Assembly (NCBI GenBank): GCA_022478985.1
Contig: JAKSZP010009290.1
Coordinates: 124,001-188,000, forward strand
Source of the DNA: Massospora cicadina
Taxonomy: Eukaryota; Entomophthoromycota; Entomophthoromycetes; Entomophthorales; Entomophthoraceae
Reading direction: 5' to 3'
DNA: 64,000 nt
Shown here: piece after piece, positions 1 through 11,600 of the stretch
Position numbering within the stretch: the stretch's first letter is position 1
How the letters are laid out: every line of letters starts with the position of its first letter
Position numbers and translations under genes: made by a program
The notes under the pieces: model-generated
The model's database searches: none
The model's input: only the letters and a program-made list of their open reading frames with translations
Told to the model about the DNA's origin: nothing

Positions 1-621
1 TCACGCTTAGGTCCCATAAGCTAGAGTATTGTCAATGGTAAGATTGTCTAAAGGACTTATTGACATCAATTAGCAAAAATATTATAGATAAAATAAAGTA
101 ACTTTATTTTAGTATAAACTTAAATTTATAGTGTTAGATACAACAATATGAACTCAATCAAGAAAAAAGTCTAATGAAATTAAAAGGTGGAATATGGATG
201 GGAGGCTCTTGGTCAGGCAGTGCATTCCCAATTTTAAAAAGACTTTGTAGCATATTTTTGATATTTTGTAAAGGTATTCCAATTGAACCAAATTGGATGA
301 GACTTAATACTCTTGTTTTGATCATTAGGAAGAACCTTGTTTTTTACCCTTTTGTGAATACATATAATCTACAGCCTTGAACATCACCTGATGGAGTAAT
401 CACCTGACATTGTGGTAATCCTTCACTTTGGCTAATCAAGATTTAGTTTTAGGGGTATTCTAGGCTCAAGATGGTCTGAGGGGATTTCTTATTGTTGAGT
501 TGAGCAATATTAGCTATCTATTTCTCCTTATAATTGATCAAAGGAATTTATTTGTACCCTTTATTAAGTCTAGGTGTTGATTTTCTCTTATGTATTTAAG
601 TAGCTACTATCATCCCCTTTA
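1..621 (-). repeat. Family-1 Ty3/gypsy LTR, cut by window edge
   Basis: This stretch aligns by eye with the LTRs at 27154-27924 and 33856-34621 in the same orientation. Shared landmarks include the block around the AACTTTATT motif near 108-116, the 'caacaatatgaact' block near 143, and the closing 'aagtctagg' block near 566-575. By comparison with the other copies about 110 bp are missing at the left, outside the window. Its natural right end falls at about 621, directly against the next LTR. No internal region of its own element is visible, so it is either a solo LTR or the end of an element lying to the left. Confidence 0.65.
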
Positions 622-973
622 TGTGCAATACTTTTTTATTTTTTATAGAAATTTGAAGGCAAATATTTTGAAGACTACACTACTATTAGTTGATAAAATC
701 ACCAGTGCTATCACCTAGGAGAAACTCTCTATAAGGCAATCTCTTAGTGGAATGACCGTCGCCTAAGCAAATCTCTGTTAAACTTACCAGACAAATTCCT
801 TAGACTAAGACTAAAAAACCGGACGTTTTAAGTAAAAAGGTTCCTTTTGGATTCATCCTAGCCATTTATTAAGGCTAGGGAAAAATGGGCTTAGGCGTAT
901 ATAGGGAGATATCGCCTAATCTTGGAAGAATGGGGTTGTGAAGATAATTTTGAGTATTTTGGGTGAATATTCA

Positions 974-2871
974 ATTTATTCAAGGTATGCTGACCAGGGG
1001 ACGGACAGTACCAAATCACAACATCCAAAATGACAAAATAAAACTACTAAACAAGGGGGAGAGGAAACTGATAAACCACCATGGCAGAGGGTGAGGAGGG
1101 GTTGGGGGGTTGGTTTTCAGAAAGACCCGCCTCAATCATGGGATGTTGGTTACAGTACTGGATCAGAGCAGAGAGCCAGGGCGTTGGGGCATCCGCATAG
1201 TGGGGGTGGAGGTCAGCGTAGTAAGTTTTCCACTTCCTCATCAAGATAATGATGGGAGAGTGATTCAGCAAAAGTTGCGAGGAGAATTTCTGCTTCTTTG
1301 CGGGCTTCAGGAAGTTGGGTGAAAAGGGAGATACTGTGGTGGGTGATTTTGGCTGGGGGGTTGAATGAAGCAAGCGTTGCGACATTCATAATAGCAACTT
1401 CAGCATCATTGAATAGTTTTGAGATGTCACTGCAGGGAGATTCAGGGAAGTTGGGGGGAAGAAGAGGGTGGGCAGGCCATGCTGGAGCTGATCCACTGAC
1501 TGGGCCACCGCGGTGCATAGTTTTGGGCACTGAGGAGAGGCCACCACAGCTAAGGCGAGCTGGTGGTCACTTTGGAAGGGGGCTGTATTGGGCAGAGGAG
1601 CGAAATGGCGAGGGGTAGGGGTTTCATCGAAGTCAGGAAGAAAAATTCTGCCTGACCATAATCAAATTGGCAGAGAGGTTGACTTGTATGCTTACTAATG
1701 AGAACATTACCTGATTCGTCAGTCTCAGCCAATAGATCCCATGGATTTTGGTTCACTGGAATAGTGGCATTCAAATTTGGGTGGGCGGGATTGGGCAAAT
1801 GGGCGGCTGCTTGGGTGCCAATGGTGGTCCAAGCATTGCTCTGATTGGCTGGGGTGGATTTAGGTGGGAGAGTGAGGCTGGAGTTTTTTTTTTTTTTTTG
1901 GGGGGGGGCTGATTTTCCATGTGGGCCCACTGAACGAGATTGGAGGGTGGGAGGGGGCAGCAAAGCGCCCCATACTGAACCTCCAGAGGGGGCTCAGAAG
2001 TTGCAGCAGCGGACTTGGCCTGAGGGCACACTTTTTTTGCATGGTCGAGGCCAAAGCAGAGGGAACAAATATGCCTACCATTATTGACCTGAGCCCAAAA
2101 GAAATGATCAGGCGCTTCAGCCACACTAGCGCGGGGTGGGATTTGTTGGGCTATGGTAGGGTTGTGTGGGATGATGGTGGCTGTTGCACGAGGAGCAGTA
2201 AGGCGCTCCACACCAGATGGAATGGCAAAAATGAGGTTGGGCTGAGTGCCATAAGCTCATGAGCCCCGCGACCAACTGGTCATACAAAACCTGGGGTGGA
2301 AGGTGGAATGGAAGATTTGCAAAGGATACCACCAGCGTGGTGTCTGAAGGGAGACGAGTACGGGTTGTGGGAATGGGGTTTTTTTTTATAAATTAGAGGA
2401 GTTTGTGCTGCCACTTCAGCGTCCTCCTCAGATTGGAACCTAAAGTCAAAGTAGCCCTTAAAAGGGCGGAATTCTATAAAGCCAGCTGGCGCAAAGGCCG
2501 CAGTGGCTAGGTCAATAATTGCCTTATTGGCATATGGGAATAAACGCCCATAGTCCACTCTGAGGGAATAGCAAATGGCGGAGCGATGGAGGGCGAGAGG
2601 ATGGGGGCGAGAAGGGTAGACGCGCGCCAGTTGGAGCGCTAAGTCCCGTGGGGGACAAAACAGCTGGAAGCAGTGGGCGGGCTGTTTGAGCCCATCTGAA
2701 CGCGCTTGCCCACAGGGCAGAAAATGCTAGGTGGGGGTGCACCGCTGCCCCACACTGGGGTGGCAGGCGGCGGAGCCAAGGACATCAAAGAATAGGTTTG
2801 GCAGATGGCTGTGGATAAATAAAACTTAAATTTAAAATCGCTCAAAAGTGACTTTGAGCGGTAAAAGAAAA
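974..2871 (-). mobile_element. ORF1-only non-autonomous retroposon, copy 1
   Basis: The insertion is bounded by a perfect 16-bp direct repeat, TTTGGGTGAATATTCA, at 958-973 and 2872-2887, typical of target-primed (LINE-type) integration. On the minus strand the 3' end is at the left and finishes with a short AATAAA-type tail (plus 974-990); the 5' end is at the right. A second copy at 15504-18496 shares the 5' start (a CTTTC/CTTTT...TCACTTTT block) and the same 3' block (GGTACTGT..ATCCCCTGGTCAGC or its equivalent). The element carries one relic gene for an RNA-binding ORF1-type protein and shows no endonuclease or RT. It is about 1.9 kb long and appears complete at both ends. Confidence 0.85.
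1047..2700 (-). pseudogene. ORF1-type RNA-binding protein relic with CCHC zinc knuckle
   Basis: Broken reading frames on the minus strand give a continuous relic. An N-terminal segment near 2560-2380 (..YANKAIIDLA..., ..GYFDFRF..EEDAEVAA..) has the look of an RRM-like fold, followed near 2330 by VSFANLPFHLPP. A zinc knuckle of form C-x2-C-x4-H-x4-C (CSLCFGLDHAKKVC) lies at 2026-2067. A proline-rich linker, the motif NPWDLL (near 1740) and a C-terminal region (near 1220-1050) follow. The same parts appear in the same order in the copy at 15790-18410. Such proteins bind the element RNA in LINE particles. At least four frame breaks are present, so it is not translated as one protein. The exact start codon cannot be chosen. 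Confidence 0.75.
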
Positions 2872-3129
2872 TTTGGGTGAATATTCATATTCAGTAAATA
2901 GTGGATTAATTTGGTGCAATATATCATTGAGGATAATAGTAAATTCTGTTTTTAGCTCAACAAAGCATTGAGAGCCAGTAAAATAAATTAATGGTGATTT
3001 CAGCCCTTCATCCTGATGAGACATCAGTTGATAGATTATTGCTTAAATCAACATATGAGGTAAATAAAACACCCAACCATTCAGAACCCTGGTCTCAAGG
3101 CTTTCAACGCATTGAGGTGAAGCCAGACA

Positions 3130-3143
3130 GTTTCTCCTCCAAG
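3130..3143 (-). other. Polypurine tract of element B
   Basis: The minus strand reads TTGGAGGAGAAAC immediately before the TG of the 3' LTR. Its position fixes the orientation of element B. Confidence 0.7.
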
Positions 3144-5142
3144 CCTTGACTGGAGGACAGTTACATCAGCCAAGTTGAGTAGTGGCACCCCATCCTGGGC
3201 TGGAGCATAAGGGCTTCAGCCTGACTCGCTGGAATAGGGACAAGATTCTCAGTTGGATTAGTCCCAAGGTCCAAACTGAAAAAGTTTAGCTTTTAGGGTG
3301 ATGTGACGCCAAAATTGATAACTTAAACCCTCAGTTTATAGATTTAAGCTGTGACTAGAGATCAATTTGAGTTCTGGCTCATATAATTTTCCTTTTAACC
3401 TGGACTTGAATTAGAGCGGTTCCAGAATAGATTTGACCAATATAAGTAAGGTTTGAGATGCTGAAAGTTAAGTCAGGGTTAGCAAGACAATTTAATATAT
3501 AGTCGGTGCAAGCCTAATTTCATGTGGCAGGCCCCCATAGGTCAAGTTCTGAAGATTAACCACCAGGTCAACAGGTTGTGGATCCTTGGTTTAAATTAGC
3601 CAGCCAATTTGTAAGATCATTGGGTCCTTACTATTGGTTGTATCAGGTGGCTTTAATTTTTTGGAGTTAAGCGGCAACCTAAAATATAGTAAGAAGTAAA
3701 AAATAGAAAAAATGTATAGAACTAAACAAATTGGTCGAGGGTGGAAATTTTGGTCTAGGGAATTTGTTATCACTGGGCCAAACAACTCCCCCAAACTACA
3801 GAAAGCTCATTGGGGAGGTGAAATGGTTACAGCAACCACCGCTAAGCTAGTTTAATCATTTTTGGTAGTTGTTCTGGTCCTTGTCACTGGGTTATCTTTA
3901 AGTGAAGTTTTTAAACTGGAATAGTGTAAAGTAAAATGGTGGAAAAGGACGCTTTGACCTCAAGGCCCTTAGCTCAGCTAACTTGAGGGGTTTGCCAATA
4001 TCACATGTGCCTCTTCCAAGGAAAGTTAATATAAAGCCAAAGCATTTGATTCAGATACCCCAGTAGGGAAGCTGTAACCCTTGGCATTAGAAAACATGGC
4101 GGCGAGGAAGTCAATTTGATTGGCTGCTTTGTTTGTCTTGTCAGAGAGGTTCACCAAAGATGCTCAATTAAGTTCAATGTTTCCTTCTTGAGCATCAGTA
4201 GCTTCAATTCCAGCACAGGGACAAAGAGTAGTATTAGTGAAGGAAACAGAGAGGTCGGTGAAGCTTAGGATTTCTGTTTCAGTGTAAAAAAGCGGGAAAC
4301 GTTGGCGCAGGTAAATGAGAATGGTGCTAAGGATTTTGGGTTAGAATTATAATTTTATTAGGAGAAAACTAGAGAGCTTTAGAGCAGAGAGCTGAGAAGT
4401 GCTCTGTATCATTTTGGTTGTCTACATCAGCTTTTAAATTTACATCAGAGCAGCAAGGAGACTCCTTAACCAAAATGGGGAGGCAAAGTCTTTGATTCAG
4501 CTATTCTGTTTGGCTCATCAAATGGTCCCTTCTCAGCTGAAGATTTGACTTGAAATTTTCTTGGATTCCATCGTTGGTAACATCCATTTTTTGGCTAGAA
4601 CAAGCTCTAAAAACTACCAATTAATGCCAGGTTTCTTCTAAGATAGACAGGGAAAATTTGAAGCGCTCATTCAGGAGTTTTTCAGCATGGAAATAGACTT
4701 ATCCTACTTCATAGCGTCATAAATTTATATCAAAGACTTCCTCAGCCCCTATGTAATGGTTGAGTTCATGGTCAACCTTTTCAATTTGTTTAGCAGCCTC
4801 TTTGTCATAATCCTTGATGAGTTTGAGCTGTTTTTCACACCATAAAACGTCAGGTATCCATTAAACTTGACATCTCACTTCCTCCATGGCAGTTTTAATA
4901 GTTTCAAGTTATCCTTGGCTACACTATCCATGATTTCTATGCCATCCAGGTAGGTTCAGGCTCGTTAAAAATCAGGCAGTAGGACTAGCACATATCCAGA
5001 AGGTGGATGGTGTTCCATCCTCCATGTACATCTTGTCATGATTCTTAGAGTTGACCCTTTGATGTGCACTCAGCTTTTTTATTGCTGGTAATACTTAAGT
5101 AAAGATATACCTAACCAGGTAGCCTCATAAGGGCAACTAGGA
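3144..5142 (-). pseudogene. Gag-like relic inside element B
   Basis: This is the whole internal region of element B on the minus strand. The clearest coding stretch is at about 4726-4833: 36 codons without a stop, lysine- and glutamate-rich and helical-looking (..KDYDKEAAKQIEKVDHEL..), as in the coiled-coil part of gag in the related element E. A minus-strand open stretch at 3591-3794 is hydrophobic and has no recognisable family. I found no zinc knuckle, protease or RT motif. Much of 3300-4600 is uninterpretable. The gag assignment rests on position (next to the primer site) and composition only. Confidence 0.4.
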
Positions 5143-5152
5143 GGGAGCATCA
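5143..5152 (-). other. Primer-binding-site relic of element B
   Basis: The minus strand reads TGATGCTCCC one base after the LTR end. It matches the TGGTGCTCCC of element E and the TGGTGCTCAC of element A with one substitution, implying a tRNA primer with 3' end GGGAGCACCA. Confidence 0.6.
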
Positions 5153-5153
5153 G

Positions 5154-5730
5154 TGTTGGGCTTTAGATTTTAATTTGGAGGTAAGTCCTTTGAAGGCTGC
5201 AAAATTATTAGTTGTTAGTAACACCAGTGCAATCACCTAAAAAACTTTCTCTCAGAGCAACTTAGTAGAGAAATGACTTATTAAAGCAAGTCTCTGAGAA
5301 ATGTAACAGGCTAAATCTCTAGTCTTATACTAGGTAAAACGGTCAAGGTAGGTAAAAAAGTTCCTTTATTTGGATTCATCCTAGCTCTTTAATAGGGCTA
5401 GAAAAATAAGACTTAGGCGAAAAAATGAGAAATCGTCTAATCTTGTCATAATGGAGTTTTTAAGGCGATCAACCTGGAGTAATTTGGATATTTGGATTTA
5501 GCAAATAGGGGATTGGTTGGGGCAATATAGCGTCAAGAATAATTATTATTTTGGGGCTTCAGCCCAACAAAGCTTTGAGCGCCAGTACAATAACTTAATG
5601 GTAGATTTTACTTATTGGCCTGACAAGGAATCACTTAAAATTTTTTTAAAAAACATATGCGGTAATCTAAAAACCTAACCATTCAGAACCCAAAGTCTAG
5701 GCTTCCCTCGCATTGAAACAAAGCCTTACA
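5154..5730 (-). repeat. 5' LTR of element B
   Basis: This 577-bp LTR begins TGTTGGGCTTT and ends AAAGCCTTACA, so its ends are inverted repeats. It aligns along its length with the split LTR at 622-3129. Confidence 0.75.
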
Positions 5731-6700
5731 CTCTTAAATCAGACATATGGAAAGGGTCAATAAGATCCTGGAGCCATAACTTCGCTACTATGACTCTGAA
5801 ACTCTAAACTCTTGGGCAGCTGATATCCCCTTAGAGAAGCTCACATACAATAGTGCAACTCACTCATCCACTGGATTTTCCTATATAGGTCTACCTTTGG
5901 TGACAATCCCTCATTCCAAGTGGGTCCCCTGTTCGCTCAGATCTTCTGCTGCTGAGAAACGCTTACAGCTAATCTGAAAATTCTCAAGCCTTTATTTGAG
6001 AGCATTTGACTAAGGCCTGTAAGTGACTACATGAAGTTACCTGACTGCAATCTAATTCTTGTTCACGATACTAAGTAAACTTTATAATCATTTTGGATAC
6101 TTGCCACTTGCGCATGAAGGTTCCCTCCCCTAAACTACAAGTAATTGTTTAGGCCATCATATGTTGGAAGCAGATCTGTATAAAGGGACTCTACGCTTGG
6201 TGCTGCCTCCCATTAGAAAATCATAATGTTTTCCACGCATTTCAGTAGTCCCTTTCAAGGGTGAGCACCTTCAGCACCAGATCAATAGTCGTAGATGATT
6301 CTCAGTAGCCAATGCTGAAGCCATCTTGAAATCATGGAAATCCGCCACTCAATACAGTACCTGGTTGCATGGATGGACCACTTCCTATGATAACAGCTGA
6401 GCAAGAGTCAGTAATTATGCCAATTGCAAGGCTTTGGTGGAAGCTTTCCATGTAGTTCACCCCACAGCTACCTGTCCTCCCCAGAAAATCACGGTTATTG
6501 TGTTCATAAAGTTACTAAGTCACACAAACACTATGCGCTTATCCATGTTCCCTGCTGTAAAGTTCCTTCTTTTCAAAGGAAAATTTAAAAATATAAGGCC
6601 TGGGAAAGATTATACATTTATACAGGAATAATTTTCCACAAAACCAAGAATGGCTAAAGAAGGTGGCTGACTTTCAACAACAAGGACCATTTAGCCCATG
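5731..6700 (+). pseudogene. Element G: integrase and chromodomain relic (chromovirus)
   Basis: From about 5745 the plus strand reads an integrase segment typical of Ty3/gypsy: ERVNKILEPYLRYYD, then W-x5-LEKLTYNSATHSSTG, which corresponds to the region from the third catalytic residue (E) onward. After a frame break a decayed chromodomain follows at about 6290-6470: a QYLV-type strand, a W-containing core and the closing helix ALVEAFH followed by HPT. Chromodomains at the pol C-terminus direct integration to modified chromatin and define the chromovirus branch. The left part of the element is absent because element B abuts it, and its LTR is not seen. Element D begins directly downstream. Confidence 0.7.
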
Positions 6701-6714
6701 ATGTTGATGAGAGG

Positions 6715-7477
6715 TGGGTGACGGCCTCCCCTAGTTGGATACCAGAGTTTCAACAGGACAGAAATAACATCAAGAATTTGAATCCTTTGAGAGGAATCAA
6801 CGCCTAAGTCAGATAAGGAAGTTAAACAAAGCCCAATTATCAACTATAGATATCAATCAATATTGTTAAGGCTCAAATCAATAATAGGATTTTTTTTCTA
6901 GTTTGGATTGAGCAAAAAAACTTGGGGTAGAAATTTGATAGCTAAAGTAATGGAGCTAGATTGTGAGGTGAACTCTCCATCAGATGGCTTATGAAGTGGT
7001 AAATTAAGTTGTACCCTCAAAAGGGTACAAGTCTGGAATCTTCTCAAAGACTAACTTAAATGATACCAGTCTTATCTGAATGGATCATTTAAAATACATT
7101 TTAAAACTATAAGAAATAGGTTATAGGGGTATTCATAGTTTTGTATGTGCAACCATATCAAGAGTCTCTCACTTAGATAGCCCCCTTCCAATAATTATAC
7201 ATCTTCCTTATAGTAATTATATTTTAAATACGGTCCAACCCAAAGCTAATTTTAATAATGTTACTCCATTTATTCAAAATTTTATTTGGTGACTAAACTT
7301 CAATAACTTTTTCACGTCTTACCATAGAATAAATACTCTAGTTGTTAGGACCTTAGCAATACTGGAACTCACTCAAAAATAAATAGATAACTAGTTATAA
7401 GTCTTAGACTGCTTTAACGATTGACTATCATGATTCTTAGCATAGGACTTTTGAGCTGCAAAAATGGAAGCACTACA
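6715..7477 (+). repeat. 5' LTR of element D
   Basis: This LTR aligns with 37550-38307 through many blocks, e.g. 'aacgcctaagtcag', 'gtctggaatct', 'atagcccccttc' and 'cttaccatag'. It starts TGGGTGACGG and ends GCACTACA. Its last 60 bp also match the reverse complement of the start of the LTR at 27154, showing common ancestry with element A. Confidence 0.8.
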
Positions 7478-7480
7478 GGG

Positions 7481-7490
7481 TGGTAATCAC
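7481..7490 (+). other. Primer-binding site of element D
   Basis: TGGTAATCAC begins 3 bp after the LTR. The sequence continues ACTACA-GGGGATC-GC as in element A (TGGTGCTCACTATAGGGG), so two bases of the conserved TGGTGCTCAC have changed here. Its presence marks the upstream LTR as the 5' one. Confidence 0.6.
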
Positions 7491-7499
7491 TACATGGGG

Positions 7500-8640
7500 A
7501 TCTGCTAACGCTTAATGATACCTACACATAATTGATTGCGCTATGGAAGATATAAGAATCAATAGCGTAATCCTCTGGGTACACTACAGAAACAGTGAAC
7601 ATGATGACCAAACTGAGAAGTCCTTTCATGGTCAAATCTGAAGAAGACAAGAAAAATCTAATGGTGATCCCAGAATCTCAACGTTTAATTTTTAATTTAA
7701 ATGAAATAGTAAGAGACTTAACTTGAATTATAAACCCAGGAGGAAAATCCAGCTGCAAAAGGGCATCTAACATAGTTATGACTCTTATGAAACTACATAT
7801 TAAATTAGTGATCTCTCAGAGACATATGGTGCAAGCGTGAATTTATCACAATAATCATGCAATTCAAACATCTAGATAAAGATTAATGTGAACATTTATG
7901 AGTTCATAATAAAAAAATTCATTAAAAAATCAATACCAAAGGGGTGTTGATAGTGGCTTATTAGCTGGTATATGATTTAGCATCACAAAGTTTAGGTACA
8001 TATTTCGATAGATTGAAGAAATCGTTCATATATTGTTAAACTACATAATCAAATGGGGATCATTGTTTCTGGAGTTATCAAGTATGTGTATTAGATATTA
8101 AACTCCTTAGAAAGAATATTGTAGAGTCTTATGATTGTATCCAGAAACTCCTTGAACCTTTTTCTCAAGAGCTTTGATAGCAAGGCACCTAAGCTCATGG
8201 TGAAATAGCGGCCCATGTTTATTCAAGCCGTCATCACAAGGAAGAATAAATTAAGCTCCTTGAAGACCGAATAAGCACGCCATAGATGATAAGATGAGTT
8301 CAAAGACCACAAAGCCTCAGAAGCTCAGTCAGTAGCTCAAAACCATATTATCCAATTACATGTGTTGGAAAGGATCTAGTATTCCATGCAATTCAAGTGG
8401 CTACTAACTCAGTTTCTGAGTGACTCAACAAATTGGAGAGCAATATGAAGAGAAAATTCCGGCTGAGAAGGCATTAATCAGATTTACTGTCATTCAATGA
8501 AGAAGAGAAATGGCGTAATACTTTTATGGAAGAATTAGAAGTCAAGATGGAGAAGCCTCTTAAAAGTAACAGTTACCAGGAGGTGAAGGAGAACTTAAAC
8601 CCTTCTTTTTCTGCTAAAAATCAACTTTTAAAAATTAAAT
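7500..8640 (+). pseudogene. Element D gag, N-terminal relic
   Basis: This is the leader and start of gag in element D. Coding character is weak until about 8440-8620, where the plus strand reads a charged, helix-like run (..EELEVKMEKPLKSNSYQEVKENL..). No family-defining motif survives. The call rests on position between the D primer site and the LINE insertion. Confidence 0.4.
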
Positions 8641-8689
8641 CAATCTTAAATTTTTAGCTCCATTAACAAAAATTTTTGTAAACTATTTT

Positions 8690-11600
8690 TAAGTCCTGGA
8701 AGCCAGCCCCTACACCTGGATAGGGAGCAATACCCCTTCCAGACAAAAAAAGGGGCCCTAAAGGTTTATTTGAACCCCTGTCACAGTTAAGAAACTTGAC
8801 GCATGTGGTAGATGAGCGCTGGGTGGCCGCTCTCCCCCCCAAGGATAACCCATTCCCTCCTTTTTCTCCCTCCTCAAACCTGGTAAGTTTGATAGATGGG
8901 ATCTGCAGAGAGCTTATACAAGCCAGGGGCCACAGGAAGGCCCCTGGAACCCCCACTCCCCAGGCTAATTAGGTCAAAAATTGGAAGAAATTTCCTGCAC
9001 CAACCTCGGTTCCCAGTCTGCAAATTCTGGCCTAGGGGAGCTGGTCCAGATTGGCCAGCGCCAAAAATCATATCTGGAATGATTTGGATCTCAAACTAGG
9101 CATCAATAACTCAGACCAGTTGCCCTAACTCTCCAGGTTACAACCAGGTATGCTCATATCAAGCAAATAGCCCGATCAAGAGTTTGTACCAGGTCTCAAA
9201 TAGCTCAGGTCAGCTGCCACGTCCCCCTGGGACATTTCTAGGAAATCCAAATTATATGAGCAGGCTGACTCAGATGGTCAGGGTCTGGATTGGAACCGTT
9301 GACCTGGCTTAGGCCCAGAAAATGTGGAAAAATTTATAATTTAATGATTTTTGCCAGGACTTCAAGCATCCCACCACCCCCCTCCACACTAACCAACTAT
9401 ATCCCATCGCTGACCCCTTAAATGACTAATCATAAATTCTCTTCCCCCATTCAATTTGCCCAATACTTAAGGCAACTGCCCTGCTCAGGGGTGGTTGTCA
9501 GTTAATTCTCTCATCTTCTTGCGCTTTGCACCAAATAGACTGTGTAAACCCAACTCAGTTTGCTTCAGCCTCCATCTGCATTACTTTTTTAATCAAAAAT
9601 TTCATCAATTTAATCTGTAGAAGCATGCTGCCACCCAATTCATTATTCCAATGTTTGCCAACTGAATTGTCCATTTGATTGACCCCGCCACACAATGGTG
9701 GATCAAAAATATCATAAACCAGCTCACTGCAACAATAAACCCGGCTTTCTTGTTCATTATCACCTGTCCACTTAAAACAAACCCTCCCATCCGTTCCACT
9801 GCTGGCTTTTTTGAAGCTGCTCCCCTGTTGGAGCAGCACCAGGGCACTTCTGTTATGCCACTCACGGGGGCAGGACCCCTACCTGGTTTGTCCACTGATG
9901 GTCCAGGATGACCGTGGGGCCTGGAGCACCCCATTCAGGGGAGCTCAGCCCCAACGCTCCTTGAAGTTTCCATCCCCCTTTACTATCACCCCTGATTGCG
10001 TGTAAGCCCTTGTGCTAACCTTTAAGGGTGTGTAAGCTCACTCATTTGAAACCTAAGGCCAGCAACTGCAAACACTGAAGGAGTTGTCATCCTCCCTGCC
10101 TCTCCCACCTTGGGGGTTACCCCTGCAAGATTTTCAATTTCCCCCATTGCAACCATCTAGTTTGCCTTGGGGGCCTTCAGTACGTTATTAAACTTTTGCT
10201 TCCCTCACATCCCAAATAGAACTATACTCATACAAGTCACTCAATTCGCTGTTCCTATGGCATTCTGGGCTCTCCACTGGGTGCTCATGCACCATGATTG
10301 GGAGCTAAGTCTAATTTTTATTAGCCAAATTCATGACACTATTAATATTAATGGCGGGAAATCTTGCAAAATGCTCCATCACTTGACTAGACAATCCAAA
10401 AACCCTCAAGCATACTTAATCTCCTGTTGCCAACCTCAGTGTCAACCAAGCTCAACCGCTCTCAAGCAGCTTCAAAACAGCCACCTCTGGTTATGCAGTC
10501 ACTTCAACAAACGTCATCTCTCAAGTTTGTGTCTCTGGAGCATTCTTGCTCACAAAATCAGTGTGCACTACATCCAACAACCTGCTAGGCCCATCCTATT
10601 ATGGAACATAGTCTAGTCAGATTAATTGCATCATATTAATTAGATGCATCTCAGTCCTTCCAAGTACCCTTCTTACAGTTAAGTTGGATGTTTCAGCCCT
10701 CCTAATATCGCTAATGTTAATTTCTGGATCCCATCATGAGATGCTATTCCCAGTGGCCTAATAATTAAAAACATTGTCTATAATGTTGGGTCAGCTGACC
10801 AATCGGGTCCACAGATCACTAATTTAAGCCATTCAAATTTGCTCAATGATAAAACTACTGAATCTAAAATTAGTTCTTTGCATTAGTTCCAATATTATAT
10901 GCACCATTTATATCTCTTATACATCACTTCTTAAGCAGCACTTACTCATCTCTAGCTGAAAATGACTGATATTTTAATCAGTTAAAGAGTTTAACACAGT
11001 ATAATATACCCAAAATATCTCTCTAAGAAGCACAAATTTGAGATGTAGCTAATTAGTTCCTTTCCCCGAATTACCTGTAGTTAATTACGCTCTAAATGAG
11101 TCAAGCCAAAATTGGCAATTCTCAAGCAACTGCCTAGAGCCAGGAAGCACCCCAACCACTGAAAAGGGTCAGTAAACATACAGCAACACAAACTTACCAT
11201 CAGCACATACTAAAATTCGCTTGAAGTTTCAGCTCAAAGCAAAATAAGTGCACCAAGGGGGCCACTGGGGCTTAGAAAAAACCTCTTGCACCAGTAGTAC
11301 CTAAAGGTTGACCCCGTGAAGTGCTATTAGTTGCCAATGTTAAGAAGAAATGGGCAGAAACTAGTGCGCAAAAAACTCTACCCCGCTAAAATTCTCTCCC
11401 ATGCAATTTGCCATTACTATGGAATATCCTGTTAAATACTACATAATGGATTACTTCTCATACTTTGATGCTATTGCAGAGACATTCCTGATCAACACCT
11501 CCTTCCATGACTTGGTGGATGGACACCACATTGATGTGAGATCGCTGAAGTTGCCCACGATGAAATGCTTCCACCCTTCAGGTTTTTAAACTGTTGGGAT

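Larger units (their letters stand above)
622..3129 (-). repeat. 3' LTR of element B, split by a retroposon
   Basis: The LTR is in two parts, 622-973 and 2888-3129, about 594 bp in total against 577 bp for its partner at 5154-5730. Both share the 'attattagttg' block near the start, the 'ggattcatcctag' block, the 'cccaacaaagc/ctcaacaaagc' block and the 'cattcagaaccc' block near the end. The 1.9-kb ORF1-only retroposon interrupts it at 974-2871. Confidence 0.75.
622..5730 (-). mobile_element. Element B: short non-autonomous Ty3/gypsy element (family 2)
   Basis: Two LTRs (622-3129, holding a later insertion, and 5154-5730) flank only 2.0 kb of internal sequence. LTR ends are inverted repeats of the form TGTTGGGCTTT...AAAGCCTTACA. 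A purine-rich tract (minus strand) abuts the left LTR and a primer-site relic abuts the right LTR, so the element reads right to left. No RT, RNase H or integrase relic was found inside; only gag-like fragments remain. The 5 bp outside the ends (CTTTA and CTCTT) agree at 3 of 5 positions, so the target duplication is decayed or absent. It is either an internally deleted element or a gag-only derivative. Confidence 0.7.

Noticed and set aside
6715..7477. LTR as the 3' LTR of the upstream chromodomain relic G
   Set aside because: It is followed by a primer-site relic homologous to that of element A, so it is a 5' LTR; G's integrase is of a different type from D's.
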